Below, in pieces: positions 49,148 through 58,524 of a DNA stretch of 64,000 nucleotides; positions within the stretch are counted from its first letter, which is position 1, and every line of letters begins with the position of its first letter. The DNA comes from Agrococcus sp. HG114 (lineage in GTDB: Bacteria; Actinomycetota; Actinomycetes; Actinomycetales; Microbacteriaceae). The notes under the pieces were generated by a model that saw nothing but the letters and a program-made list of their open reading frames with translations, was not told where the DNA came from and did not search any database. The stretch covers positions 62,001 to 126,000 of the forward strand of contig NZ_JANQCH010000001.1 in the NCBI RefSeq assembly GCF_024723325.1, written 5' to 3'. Both the position numbers and the translations under genes were made by a program.

Positions 49148-50784
49148 CGGCGCTCACCTCCGGTCTGCTGCTGCTGCTCGGCCTGCTTGGTCTTCGATCG
49201 CGGCGCGTCCTGCGGCGACTGGTCCTGCGGATGCTCGTGGCCCGCGACGACGGGGACGGGCCGGGTCATCGGCTCCCCGGACGCGCCGAACTCCGCGTCG
49301 TGATCGATCGGCGGCAGCTGCTCGCGCGCGCCCGCGATGACCCACGTGTCCTTCGAGCCGCCGCCCTGCGAGGAGTTGACGACGAGCTGCCCCTCGGGGA
49401 GCGCGACCCGGGTGAGCCCGCCCGGCAGCACCCAGACATCCTTGCCGTCGTTGACGGCGAACGGCCGCAGGTCGACGTGCCGGGGCCGCATGCCCTCGTC
49501 GACGAGCGTCGGGATGGTCGAGAGCTGCACGACGGGCTGCGCGATCCAGCCGCGCGGGTCGTCGAGCAGCCGCTGCTTGAGCGCCTCGAGCTCCTCCGGC
49601 GTCGCGTCGGGACCGACGACGAGGCCCTTGCCGCCCGAGCCGTCGACGGGCTTCACGACGAGCTCGTGCAGGCGGTCGATGACCTCCTCGAGCGCGCCCG
49701 GATCCTCGAGCCGCCACGTGTCGACGTTCTTGAGGATCGGCTCCTCCGACAGGTAGTAGCGGATGAGATCGGGCACGTACGTGTAGACGAGCTTGTCGTC
49801 GGCGATGCCGTTGCCGACGGCGTTCGCGATCGTGACGTTGCCGAGCCGCGCGGCGAGCATGAGGCCGGGGCTGCCGAGCATCGAGTCGGCGCGGAACTGC
49901 AGCGGGTCGAGGTAGTCGTCGTCGACGCGGCGGTAGATGACGTCGACGCGCGCCGGCCCCTCGGTCGTGCGCATGTAGACGCGGCCGCCGCTCGTGAACA
50001 GGTCGCGGCCCTCGACGAGCTCGACGCCCATGAGGCGCGCGAGCAGCGTGTGCTCGAAGTACGCCGAGTTGTAGACGCCGGGCGTGAGCACCACGACGCG
50101 CGGGTCGTCGACGCCCGCGGGCGCGGCGGCGCGCAGCGCGTAGAGCAGCTTGTCGCAGTAGTCGCCGACCGGGCGCACCCGCATCGACGCGAACATCTCC
50201 GGCAGCGTCTGCGCGATGACGCGGCGGTTCGAGATCACGTAGCTCACGCCCGAGGGGACGCGCACGTTGTCCTCGAGCACGCGCCACTCCCCGAGCTCGT
50301 CGCGGATGAGGTCGATGCCCGAGACGTGGATGCGCACGCCGTTCGCGCCGACGACGCCGGCCGCCTGGCGATGGAAGTGGGTGGATGTGCTGATGAGCTT
50401 CGCGGGGATGATGCCGTCCTCGACGGCGCGCTGCGGGCCGTACATGTCGGCGAGGAACGCCTCGAGCGCCCGGACCCGCTGCTGCACGCCCGACTCGACG
50501 TGCTTCCAGTCCTCCGCGGTGATGATGCGGGGGATCGCGTCGAGCGGGAACGGCCGCTCCTCCCCCGCGAAGTCGAACGTGACGCCCTGCGCGAGGTAGG
50601 AGGTCGCGAGCGCATCGGCGCGAGCTCGGAGGTCCTCCTTCGTCAGCTCGGAGAGCGCGTCGTACAGCGGCTTGTACGGACCGCGGGCGACGCCCTTGCT
50701 CTCGAACATCTCGTCCCACGGCTTGCCCTCGCGCTTCCTCGGCGTCGCGAAGGGCTTGTCGTAGTCGTCGAAGAGATCGCCCAT
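49144..50784 (-). CDS. Circularly permuted ATP-grasp protein
   Basis: 546 aa from the ATG at 50784. The circularly permuted ATP-grasp core (~90-480) has HVSGIDLIRDELGEWRVLEDNVRVPSGVSYVISNRR, ADDKLVYTYVPDLIRYYL, VVKPVDGSGGKGLVVGPDA and PTLVDEGMRPRHVDLRPFAV with metal/ATP contacts. A Gln-rich tail of ~25 residues (KQAEQQQQTGG) ends it. Likely an ATP-dependent carboxylate-amine ligase forming peptide bonds. First gene of the three-gene operon, with a TANNNT box 7 nt before the ATG. Confidence 0.86.
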   Translation of the reverse strand: MGDLFDDYDKPFATPRKREGKPWDEMFESKGVARGPYKPLYDALSELTKEDLRARADALATSYLAQGVTFDFAGEERPFPLDAIPRIITAEDWKHVESGVQQRVRALEAFLADMYGPQRAVEDGIIPAKLISTSTHFHRQAAGVVGANGVRIHVSGIDLIRDELGEWRVLEDNVRVPSGVSYVISNRRVIAQTLPEMFASMRVRPVGDYCDKLLYALRAAAPAGVDDPRVVVLTPGVYNSAYFEHTLLARLMGVELVEGRDLFTSGGRVYMRTTEGPARVDVIYRRVDDDYLDPLQFRADSMLGSPGLMLAARLGNVTIANAVGNGIADDKLVYTYVPDLIRYYLSEEPILKNVDTWRLEDPGALEEVIDRLHELVVKPVDGSGGKGLVVGPDATPEELEALKQRLLDDPRGWIAQPVVQLSTIPTLVDEGMRPRHVDLRPFAVNDGKDVWVLPGGLTRVALPEGQLVVNSSQGGGSKDTWVIAGAREQLPPIDHDAEFGASGEPMTRPVPVVAGHEHPQDQSPQDAPRSKTKQAEQQQQTGGERR

Positions 50785-50791
50785 GGTCGCG

Positions 50792-50797
50792 AGCCTA
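50792..50797 (-). promoter_or_regulatory. Leaderless -10 box of the ATP-grasp operon
   Basis: TAGGCT (minus strand) ends 7 nt before the ATG at 50784; no ribosome site. Confidence 0.5.
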
Positions 50798-50837
50798 CTG
50801 GCGCTCCGCGGGGCGATCCTGCGAGGCGCGGCCGGGC

Positions 50838-52433
50838 TCAGAGCGCCTCGACCGCCGCCGCTTCGACCGCGAGGCCGGCGCGGTAGCGCTCGAGGTAGGC
50901 GGCGAACCCGGCCACGTCGTCGGGGTCCGGCTCGAGCGTCGACTGAGCGGCGCCCGCGAAGACGACGGCGTCGAGGTAGTCGGCGAGGCCGGGCGCGTCG
51001 CCCGCTCGGGCCGCCTTCGCGAACGCGGCGAGGACCGCGACGCCCCACGCGCCGCCCTCGGATGCCGTCTCCCCCACGGAGACCGGCGCTCGCAGGGCGC
51101 CGGCGAGGAACCGCTGCGCGACCCCTGCAGTGCGGAACATCCCGCCGTGGGCGTGCATGCGGTCGAGCCGCACACCCTCCTCGTCGAGCACGCGCATGCC
51201 GAGCGCGAGCGTCCCGAACGCGCCGTAGAGGTGCGCGCGCATGAGGTTCGCGAGCGTCAGCCGGCTCTCCGGCGTGCGCACGAGCAGCGGCCGGCCCTCG
51301 TCGAGGCCCGCGATCGGCTCCCCCGCGACGTGGTTGTAGGCGAGCAGGCCGCCCGCGTCGGGCTCGCCCGCGAGCGCCTCGCGGAAGAGCGCGTCGAACG
51401 CGGCGTCGTCGTCGACGGGCGCACCGGCGGCGGCGGCGAACCGCGAGAACACCTGCACCCACGCGGCGAGCTCGCTCGCGCCGTTGTTGCAGTGCACCAT
51501 CGCGACGGGATCCCCCGCGGGCGTCGCGACGAGGTCGAGCTCGGCGTGGACGCGCTCGAGCGGCCGCTCGAGCACGACCATCGCGAAGATGCTCGTGCCG
51601 GCGCTCACGTTGCCCGTGCGGGGCGCGACGGCGTTCGTCGCGACCATGCCGGTGCCCGCATCGCCCTCCGGCGCGCACAGCGGCGCGCTCGGCAGCAGCC
51701 GGCCGCTCGGGTCGAGCAGCAGCGCGCCCTCCCGCGTCAGCTCGCCCGCGGGCTCCCCCGCGCGCAGCACCGTCGGCAGCAGCGCCGCGACGCTCGCGAC
51801 CGGCAGCCGGTCGCCCGCGACGGCGTCGTAGCGGGCGATGAGCGCCGGGTCGTAGCCGCGCCCCGCCGCGTCGAGCGGGAACATGCCGGATGCGTCGCCC
51901 ACGCCGAGCACGGCACGGCCGGTGAGCGCGCGGTGCACGTAGCCGGCGAGGGTGGTGATCGAGCGGACGCGCGGCACGTGCGGCTCCTCGTCGAGGATCG
52001 CCTGGTGCAGGTGCGCGATCGACCAGCGCAGCGGGATGTTGACTCCGAACGCCTCGGTGAGGTCGGCCGCGGCGCGGCCGGTCGAGGTGTTGCGCCACGT
52101 GCGGAACGGCGCGAGCAGCTCCCCGGCCTCGTCGAAGGCGAGGTAGCCGTGCATCATGCCCGAGACGCCGATCGCCCCCACCTCGCGCACGTCGGCGCCG
52201 TGCCGGGCGAGCGCGTCGTCGCGGAGCGCCGCGAACGCGGCCTGCACGCCGGCCCAGGCGTCGTCGAGCGCGTACGTCCACGTGCGGTCCTCGAAGCGGT
52301 TCTCCCACGCGTGCGAGCCGACCGCGAGCACGCGCGCCGGGTCGGCGGCGTCGACGAGGCATGCCTTGATGCGCGTCGAGCCGAGCTCGATGCCGAGCGC
52401 GGTGCGGCCCGCGGCGATCGCCTCGGCGCTCAT
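50838..52433 (-). CDS. FGGY-family carbohydrate kinase (ribulokinase/rhamnulokinase-like)
   Basis: 531 aa. The kinase fold motifs are present: ATP loop ALGIELGSTRIKACLVD at ~12-28, GVSGMMHGYLAFD, FRTWRNTSTG, GNVSAGTSIFAMVVLE, and the C-terminal MHAHGGMFRTAGVAQRFLAGALRAPV. It resembles the FGGY kinases near AraD genes. It overlaps the AraD gene by 4 nt. In this locus it would phosphorylate the ketose made by RhaI or by the 3-epimerase (L-rhamnulose or L-ribulose/L-xylulose). Sequence alone does not choose. Confidence 0.8.
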   Translation of the reverse strand: MSAEAIAAGRTALGIELGSTRIKACLVDAADPARVLAVGSHAWENRFEDRTWTYALDDAWAGVQAAFAALRDDALARHGADVREVGAIGVSGMMHGYLAFDEAGELLAPFRTWRNTSTGRAAADLTEAFGVNIPLRWSIAHLHQAILDEEPHVPRVRSITTLAGYVHRALTGRAVLGVGDASGMFPLDAAGRGYDPALIARYDAVAGDRLPVASVAALLPTVLRAGEPAGELTREGALLLDPSGRLLPSAPLCAPEGDAGTGMVATNAVAPRTGNVSAGTSIFAMVVLERPLERVHAELDLVATPAGDPVAMVHCNNGASELAAWVQVFSRFAAAAGAPVDDDAAFDALFREALAGEPDAGGLLAYNHVAGEPIAGLDEGRPLLVRTPESRLTLANLMRAHLYGAFGTLALGMRVLDEEGVRLDRMHAHGGMFRTAGVAQRFLAGALRAPVSVGETASEGGAWGVAVLAAFAKAARAGDAPGLADYLDAVVFAGAAQSTLEPDPDDVAGFAAYLERYRAGLAVEAAAVEAL

Positions 52434-53167
52434 CGCTGCTCCCGCTCCTGCGGCTCCGGCGCCCGCTGGCCGTAGACGTGCTGGTATCGCTCGTGCAGCC
52501 GGTCGACATCCGCCGGCGAGATCGGGATGAGCGGCCCCGCCTCGCGGGCGAGGTGGACGGTGCGGGCGACGTCCTCGACCATGACCGCCGCCTTCACCGC
52601 ATCCCGCGCCGTGCTGCCGATCGTGAACGGGCCGTGGTTCTGCATGAGCACCGCCCGCGAGCGGTGCTCGCGGAGCGTCGCGACGATCCCGCGGCCGATC
52701 GAGTCGTCGCCGATGATCGCGAAGGGCCCGACCGGGATCGGCCCGCCGAACTCGTCCGCCATCGCGGTGAGCACGCACGGGATCTCCTCGCCGCGGGCCG
52801 CCCACGCGGTCGCGTAGGCCGAGTGCGTGTGCACGACCCCGCCGACCTCGGGCATGTGGCGGTAGACGTACGCGTGCGCGGCCGTGTCGCTCGACGGGCT
52901 GCCCTCGCTGCCGGCCGTGCCCGGCACGACGGCGCCGTCGAGGTCGCACACGATCATGCGATCGGGCGACAGCTCGTCGTAGTCGACGCCCGAGGGCTTG
53001 ATGACGAACAGCTCCGTGCCGGGCACGCGGCCGGAGACGTTGCCGCCCGTCCACACCACGAGCCCGTAGCGCACGAGCTCGCGGTGCAGGCGCGCGACCT
53101 CCTCCCGCACGGCGTCGACCGCACGGAGCGTCGTCGCGTCGAGCGTGGCCATGGCCGGTTCCGGCAT
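52430..53167 (-). CDS. Class II aldolase-family L-ribulose-5-phosphate 4-epimerase (AraD-like)
   Basis: 245 aa from the ATG at 53167; a second ATG at 53152 gives 240 aa and neither has a clear ribosome site. Motifs: VVWTGGNVSGRVPGTELFVIKPSGVDYDEL, SEGSPSSDTAAHAYVYRHMPEVGGVVHTHSAYAT (zinc His pair) and LMQNHGPFTIG, closely like AraD. It interconverts L-ribulose-5-phosphate and D-xylulose-5-phosphate. Start is 2 nt from the 3-epimerase stop. Confidence 0.85.
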   Translation of the reverse strand: MPEPAMATLDATTLRAVDAVREEVARLHRELVRYGLVVWTGGNVSGRVPGTELFVIKPSGVDYDELSPDRMIVCDLDGAVVPGTAGSEGSPSSDTAAHAYVYRHMPEVGGVVHTHSAYATAWAARGEEIPCVLTAMADEFGGPIPVGPFAIIGDDSIGRGIVATLREHRSRAVLMQNHGPFTIGSTARDAVKAAVMVEDVARTVHLAREAGPLIPISPADVDRLHERYQHVYGQRAPEPQEREQR

Positions 53168-53169
53168 GC

Positions 53170-54039
53170 TCAGTGGAGCGCGATCGTCTCGACCGAGCGC
53201 AGCTGGTCGCGGATGAAGCGGTTCGCGTGCGCCGCGAGGTCGGCGGAGTCGTCCCAGAGGTTCCGCCAGATCCCGAGCGTGTTCGAGAGCGACTCGGAGA
53301 CGACGGCGCTCGAGAACGACTCGAAGACGATCGGCCCGTCGTAGCCGAGCCGCGCGAGGCCGCGGAAGAACGAGCCGAAGTCGACCGAGCCGGTGCCGAG
53401 GTAGCCGCGGTGGCTCTCGCCGATGTGCACGTAGCGCAGCCGCTCGCCCGCGTCGAGCACGGGCTCGAGCATCCCCGACTCCTCGATGTTCATGTGGTAC
53501 GTGTCGAGGTGCAGGTGCACGTTGTCGTGGCCGATCTCCTCGAGGAAGCGCAGGCCCCCGCGCGCGGTGTTCGCGATGTTCGTCTCGTAGCGGTTGACGA
53601 TCTCGAGCGACAGGGTGACGCCGGCGGCCGCGGCCCGGTCGCCGAGGCGGCGGAGCGCCGCAGCGGAGTTCGCGCGCCCCGCCTCGGTCGCCGGCTGCAG
53701 GTACTTCTGCATCGCCGAGTAGATGACGCCGCACAGGTGCTGCCCGCCCGCCTCGGCCACGACGTCGATCGCGCGCTCGAGCAGCGTCTCGCCCTCGCGG
53801 CTCACCGCGGCGTCCTCGCTCGAGAGGTCGTGGGCGGCGTCGAGGCCGAGGCTCGAGGTCATCGCGACGCCGTGGTCGTCGAGCATGCGGCGCACGAGGG
53901 CGCCGTCGATCGCGAACGGATCCATGAGCGGCAGCTCGAGGAGGTCGAAGCCCGCCGCCTGGGTGCCGGCGATGGCCTGCTCGAGGCCCGCCTCGTCGAA
54001 CGTGCCGGTGAAGACGAGGCCGTGGACGCCGATCTGCAT
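53170..54039 (-). CDS. Sugar 3-epimerase-like TIM-barrel protein (D-tagatose/L-ribulose 3-epimerase family)
   Basis: 289 aa. Xylose-isomerase-like/AP-endonuclease family 2 barrel with metal ligands in LSLEIVNRYETN (Glu), HLHLDTYHMNIEE (Asp, His) and IVFESFSS (Glu) plus the YVHIGESHRGYLG loop (His). This pattern is typical of ketose 3-epimerases, which act on free ketoses such as L-ribulose/L-xylulose or D-tagatose/D-sorbose. AGGAG precedes the ATG. Lies between the two class II aldolase-family genes. Confidence 0.82.
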   Translation of the reverse strand: MQIGVHGLVFTGTFDEAGLEQAIAGTQAAGFDLLELPLMDPFAIDGALVRRMLDDHGVAMTSSLGLDAAHDLSSEDAAVSREGETLLERAIDVVAEAGGQHLCGVIYSAMQKYLQPATEAGRANSAAALRRLGDRAAAAGVTLSLEIVNRYETNIANTARGGLRFLEEIGHDNVHLHLDTYHMNIEESGMLEPVLDAGERLRYVHIGESHRGYLGTGSVDFGSFFRGLARLGYDGPIVFESFSSAVVSESLSNTLGIWRNLWDDSADLAAHANRFIRDQLRSVETIALH

Positions 54040-54060
54040 GAGTGCTCCTTCGCTGGGTGG

Positions 54061-54831
54061 CTATCGCGCCGCGTCGAGGATCGCGCGGCGCACGTGCTCG
54101 TCGTCCCGGCCGTCGATGCGGTCGAGGACGTCGTCGGGCAGGAAGGCCGGCTCGCCCACCGCGAGCGCGCCGACGAGGATGCGAGCGACCTTGTCGGCCA
54201 TCTCGGTGATGCGGAGGCACTCCCCGGGGCTCGCGCCGATCGCGAAGATGCCGTGGTTGCGCATCCAGACGACCTTCGGGAGCGCCCCGTGCCGGTCGGC
54301 GAACGCCGTCAGCTCGTCGCGCATGCGCCGGCCGAGGCTCAGGCCCGGGTCGACGTAGGGCACGACGAGCGAGCGGGTGCCGAGCACGACGATCTGGTCG
54401 GGGAAGAGCGCCCCGGCGGCGAGCAGCTCGGCGCGGTCCGAGCAGAGCACGGCGTTCGCGGCGATCGGATGCGTGTGGCACGCGGCGCCCGCGCCGGAGC
54501 TCAGCACGACGGCGTGGAGGAGCGCCTCGACGCTCGGCCGCTTCGCCGCCGGGTCGACGCGCGAGGCCAGGAGCGCCTCGGCGACGCGCGCGTCGCCCGC
54601 GCCGCCCTCGAACGCGGTCGGGTCGTCGAGCAGCTCGAGGATCGGCGCGAAGCGGCACTCGACGAGGTCGTCGGGCCCCGACGCCGCGAGCGACGATCCG
54701 GTCGCCTTCACGAGCATCCGCTCGTCGTCGAGCTTCGCTGAGACGTTGCCCTCCGCGAGGATCACGAGCTCGCGCTGCGGCTCGCCCACGGCGTGCGCGA
54801 GCCGCAGCAGCTCGGCGACCGGCTCGGTCAC
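54061..54831 (-). CDS. Class II aldolase/adducin-family protein (FucA/RhaD-type)
   Basis: 256 aa from a GTG overlapping the permease stop (GTGA). Motifs: VILAEGNVSAKLDDERMLVKATGSSLAAS, then GAACHTHPIAANAVLC (zinc His pair), VVWMRNHGIFAIGASPGECLRITEMADKVAR. These are the zinc aldolase elements of fuculose/rhamnulose-1-phosphate aldolases and relatives. A separate bifunctional rhaDE is encoded on the other strand, so this may act on a different phosphoketose. Substrate unknown. Confidence 0.78.
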   Translation of the reverse strand: MTEPVAELLRLAHAVGEPQRELVILAEGNVSAKLDDERMLVKATGSSLAASGPDDLVECRFAPILELLDDPTAFEGGAGDARVAEALLASRVDPAAKRPSVEALLHAVVLSSGAGAACHTHPIAANAVLCSDRAELLAAGALFPDQIVVLGTRSLVVPYVDPGLSLGRRMRDELTAFADRHGALPKVVWMRNHGIFAIGASPGECLRITEMADKVARILVGALAVGEPAFLPDDVLDRIDGRDDEHVRRAILDAAR

Positions 54832-55961
54832 TTCGGCGCCCCGGGCGCGGTCGCGGGCACGGCGAGCCGTGGAGGCGCCCCTGCTTGCCGCCGCCGGATG
54901 GTCGCGTTCGAGAGCAGCGAGGCGCCGAGCAGCACGATGCCGAGCGCGAGCAGCTGGGCCTGGGCGCCCTCGTTGCCGGGCACGACGAGCAGGATCGACG
55001 CGTTGAGCCACACGATGAGCAGGGCCGCGAGCAGGATGCCGCTCAGCCTGCCGATGCCGCCCGTGATCGCGACGCCGCCGAGCACCGCGATCGTGATCGC
55101 GGGCAGCGCCATGCCGCTGCCGCTCGTGCCCGCGTCGGGTCGCGCCGAGGCGAACTGCGCGACGGTGTAGACGCCCACGAGGCCCGAGATGGCGCCCGCC
55201 GTGACGTACGCCATCATGCGCGTGCGGCGCGTGTCGATGCCCGCCCACTGCGCGGCGGTGTCGTTCGTGCCGATCGCGTAGAGCTTGCGGCCGTAGGTCG
55301 TGCGGTTGAGCACGAACCACGCGACGATCGCGACCGGGATGAGGAAGGTGAACACGCCGAGCGGCACGAGCGGCAGCCCGCCGCCGATCACCGGCAGCTC
55401 GACGGCCTTCGCGGCCCCGTAGAACTCCGAGATCTGGGGCCCGGAGATCGGGCGCTGCTCGCTCACGACGAGCGCGATCGACCGGTAGGCGTAGAACGTC
55501 GCGAGCGTCGTGATGAGCGCGGGATAGCCGAGGTAGGCGGTGAGCACGCCGTTGATCGCGCCGAGCAGCGCGCCGAAGACGACCGCGAGCACGATCGCGA
55601 CGAGCAGCGGGAGGCCTGCCTGCTGGTAGAGCATCGCGAAGACGATGCCGGTGAGCGAGACCATCGAGCCGACCGAGAGGTCGATCCCGCCGCGGCCCGA
55701 CGTGATGACGAACAGCTCCGCGAGGGCGAGCAGGGCGAGCGGCACGTACGCGATGAGCGTCGAGGCGAGGTAGTCGCTGTTGAAGCGGCCGCTCGTGAGG
55801 CCGACCGCGTCGAGGACCGACATCACGACGACGAGCAGGATGATGAGCGCGAGCAGCAGCACCGCGCGGTCGCGCAGGACGCCCGAGCCGAGCCACTCCC
55901 GCACGCGCGACGCCGACTCGGGCCGGCGCCCGTCGACGGGGGTCGTGGTGGTGGCGGTCAT
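54828..55961 (-). CDS. Sugar ABC transporter permease 2 (RhaQ/RbsC-type)
   Basis: 377 aa, ~9-10 membrane segments in the BPD_transp_2 pattern. GGIDLSVGSMVSLTGIVFAML and GRKLYAIGTNDTAAQWAGIDTRRTRMMAYVTAGAISGLVG are conserved RbsC-type sequences; the latter loop contacts the ATPase. Its stop overlaps the aldolase start, and its start overlaps permease 1 (ATGA). Part of a two-permease importer as in rhizobial RhaSTPQ. Confidence 0.87.
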   Translation of the reverse strand: MTATTTTPVDGRRPESASRVREWLGSGVLRDRAVLLLALIILLVVVMSVLDAVGLTSGRFNSDYLASTLIAYVPLALLALAELFVITSGRGGIDLSVGSMVSLTGIVFAMLYQQAGLPLLVAIVLAVVFGALLGAINGVLTAYLGYPALITTLATFYAYRSIALVVSEQRPISGPQISEFYGAAKAVELPVIGGGLPLVPLGVFTFLIPVAIVAWFVLNRTTYGRKLYAIGTNDTAAQWAGIDTRRTRMMAYVTAGAISGLVGVYTVAQFASARPDAGTSGSGMALPAITIAVLGGVAITGGIGRLSGILLAALLIVWLNASILLVVPGNEGAQAQLLALGIVLLGASLLSNATIRRRQAGAPPRLAVPATAPGAPK

Positions 55962-56971
55962 GCGCGGCTCCTCCTGGCTCGCTCGCGGATGAGGTCGGTG
56001 CCGACGGCGATCAGGATGAAGATGCCGACGAACAGGAACCCGAGCTGGGTGGGCCAGCCGAGCTGGGTGACGCCGGACACGACGGTCTGCACGAGGATCG
56101 CGCCGAGCAGCGTGCCGACGACGCTGCCGCGGCCGCCGAGGATCGAGGTGCCGCCGATCACGACCGCTGCGATGACCTGGAGCTCCTTGCCCGAGCCGAC
56201 CGACTGGTCGAGGGTCGAGGTGCCGGTCGCGATGACCATGCACGCCGCGAGCCCCGCGAGCGCGCCGGTGATGAGGTAGACCCACACGAGGCGCGGCTGC
56301 ACCTTGATGCCCGCGAGGCGGGCGGCGTTCTGGTTGCCGCCGATCGCGTACAGGTTGCGGCCCGCCTTCGCGTAGCGCAGGAACCACCACGCGACGGCGA
56401 CGGCGAGCACCGCGATCGCGAACGAGTGCGGCACGCCGAGGGTCGAGCCCGCGGCGCCGCGCCCGAAGAACTCGAGGGTCGAGGGGATGCCGTTGACCGT
56501 CGAGGAGTTGAACACCCGCAGCCCGAGCCACAGGAAGAGGTTGGCGGTGCCGAACGTGATGATGATCGGATGCACGCGGCCGTAGGCGATCAGCACGCCG
56601 TTGAGCGCGCCGAGGGCTGCTCCGATCACGATCGCGAGCGCGACGGCGGCGATCGCCGGCACGTCGTAGCTCACGAGCACGCGCGCCGTCACGACGGCGG
56701 AGACCATGATCATGCCCGCGACCGACACGTCGATGCCCGCGGTGATGATCACGAACGTCATGCCGACCCCGATGAGGGCGATCGGCGCGACCTGCACGAG
56801 CAGCGGGCCGATCGAGCCGGGCGTGAGGAACGCCGGCGTGAAGAGGCCGAGCAGCACCCACAGCACGGCGAGCACGACGAGCAGCACGACCTCCTGCCCC
56901 GTCACGATCGGCGGCAGGATGCGGCGCATGCTGACCGACTGGGGGGCGCGGGCCTCGGTCGCGGTGGTCAT
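55958..56971 (-). CDS. Sugar ABC transporter permease 1 (RhaP/RbsC-type)
   Basis: 337 aa, ~9 membrane segments. AGIDVSVAGMIMVSAVVTARVL and GRNLYAIGGNQNAARLAGIKVQPRLVWVYLITGALAGLA are the RbsC-type motifs. Starts by overlapping the ATPase gene by 4 nt. Its pairing with a second diverged permease suggests a heterodimeric channel. Confidence 0.87.
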   Translation of the reverse strand: MTTATEARAPQSVSMRRILPPIVTGQEVVLLVVLAVLWVLLGLFTPAFLTPGSIGPLLVQVAPIALIGVGMTFVIITAGIDVSVAGMIMVSAVVTARVLVSYDVPAIAAVALAIVIGAALGALNGVLIAYGRVHPIIITFGTANLFLWLGLRVFNSSTVNGIPSTLEFFGRGAAGSTLGVPHSFAIAVLAVAVAWWFLRYAKAGRNLYAIGGNQNAARLAGIKVQPRLVWVYLITGALAGLAACMVIATGTSTLDQSVGSGKELQVIAAVVIGGTSILGGRGSVVGTLLGAILVQTVVSGVTQLGWPTQLGFLFVGIFILIAVGTDLIRERARRSRA

Positions 56972-58524
56972 CGGTGGTCCTCCTTGACGGGCTCGTCCTC
57001 GGCGCCGGCCGCGGCGGCGAGCAGCGCCGCCTGGCTCGCGCTCGGCGGGAACTCCCGCGCGATGCGCCCGGAGCGGAACACGAGGATGCGGTCGGCGATG
57101 CGCTGCACCTCCGCGAGGTCGGTCGTGATCACGAGCACGGCCGTGCCGCGCGCGGCGAGGTCGGCGATGATCCGGTGGATCTCCTCCTTCGCCCCGACGT
57201 CGACGCCCTGCGTCGGCTCGGCGAGCACGAGGAGCTTCGGCTGCTCGACGATCTGCCGCGCGAGCACCACCTTCTGCGCGTTGCCGCCCGACATCGCGCC
57301 GAGCGGCTGCCGCGAGGTCGGGGTCTTGACCGCGAGCCGGCGGATGAGGTCGTCCGCGATGCGGCGCTCCGACGTCGGCGACACCCAGCCGGGCACCCGG
57401 CCGAGCAGGCCGAGCGAGCCGACGGTGATGTTGAACGCGATGCTCTGGAAGGAGAAGGAGCCCTGCGACGAGCGGTTCGCGGGGACCATGCGGATGCCGC
57501 GGCGCTTCGCGTCGGACGGCGTGCCGGGGTGGCGGTCGCTCCCGGCCGCGCGCATCCGCCCGGTCGTCGCGCGACGCATGCCGTAGACGACCTCGCCGAC
57601 CTCGGCGGCGCCCGAGCCGATGAGGCCGTAGAGACCGAGCACCTCGCCCTCGCGCACGGTGAGCGAGACGTCGGCGAACGCGCCCTCGAGCGTGAGCGCC
57701 TCGAGCTCGAGCACGGGCTCGCCGCGCTCGCTCGGCACGTGCTCGCCCTCCGAGATCGCTCCGCCGACCATGCGCTCGGCGATCTGCCGCACCGAGAGCT
57801 GCCCGATCGGCTCGGTCGAGACCGTCTCGCCGTCGCGCATGATCGTGACGGCGTCGGCGATGCGGAACAGCTCGTCGAGGCGGTGGCTGATGTAGATGAT
57901 GGAGACGCCGTCAGCGGCGAGCCGCCGCACGACGCCGAAGAGCACCTCGATCTCGGCGTCGGTGAGGATGGCGCTCGGCTCGTCGAGGATGAGGATGCTC
58001 GCCTGCTCGAGGAGCGCCTTCGCGATCGAGACCTGCTGCTGCTGGGCGATCGAGAGCGCGCCGAGCGGCTGCGAGGCCACGCCGCGGTCGAGGCCGACCG
58101 TGTCGAGCAGCTCGAGCATGCGCGGCGCCTGCGCGCGCCAGTCGATCATCGGGCCGCGAGTGATCTCGCGGCCGACGAAGAAGTTCTCGGCCACCGTGAG
58201 CTCGGGGAAGAGCTGGGGCTCCTGGTAGACGGTCTGCACGCCGAGGCCGATCGCGTCGGTCGTCGAGCCGATCGAGACGGCCTCGCCCTCGATCGCGATC
58301 GTGCCGGTGTCGGCCTGCTCTGCGCCGGCGAGGATCTTGATGAGCGTCGACTTGCCGGCGCCGTTCTCGCCCACGAGCGCGTGCACCGTGCCGGGCATGA
58401 CGGTGAGGTCGGCGTGGCGGATGGCGCGCACGCCGCCGTAGCGCTTCGAGATGTCGCGCATCTCGAGCCGCGGCGCGGAGTCGCGCCCCGGAGTCGGACG
58501 GGCCCGCTGGGCGGTGTCGGTCAT
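56968..58524 (-). CDS. Sugar ABC transporter ATP-binding protein, tandem (RhaT/RbsA-type)
   Basis: 518 aa from the ATG at 58524 (GAGGAG 4 nt upstream; an earlier GTG-like start is less likely). Two fused ABC domains. Domain 1: GENGAGKSTLIKILAG, LSIAQQQQVSIAKALL, ILILDEPSAILTD. Domain 2 has a degenerate Walker A (GLIGSGAAEVG), signature MSGGNAQKVVLARQI and LAEPTQGVDVG. This asymmetric layout is typical of RbsA/MglA-type importers. Confidence 0.88.
   Translation of the reverse strand: MTDTAQRARPTPGRDSAPRLEMRDISKRYGGVRAIRHADLTVMPGTVHALVGENGAGKSTLIKILAGAEQADTGTIAIEGEAVSIGSTTDAIGLGVQTVYQEPQLFPELTVAENFFVGREITRGPMIDWRAQAPRMLELLDTVGLDRGVASQPLGALSIAQQQQVSIAKALLEQASILILDEPSAILTDAEIEVLFGVVRRLAADGVSIIYISHRLDELFRIADAVTIMRDGETVSTEPIGQLSVRQIAERMVGGAISEGEHVPSERGEPVLELEALTLEGAFADVSLTVREGEVLGLYGLIGSGAAEVGEVVYGMRRATTGRMRAAGSDRHPGTPSDAKRRGIRMVPANRSSQGSFSFQSIAFNITVGSLGLLGRVPGWVSPTSERRIADDLIRRLAVKTPTSRQPLGAMSGGNAQKVVLARQIVEQPKLLVLAEPTQGVDVGAKEEIHRIIADLAARGTAVLVITTDLAEVQRIADRILVFRSGRIAREFPPSASQAALLAAAAGAEDEPVKEDHR

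Noticed and set aside
49231-50886. 551-codon plus-strand open frame opposite the ATP-grasp gene
   Set aside because: Antisense shadow with Arg/Asp/Val/Leu bias.
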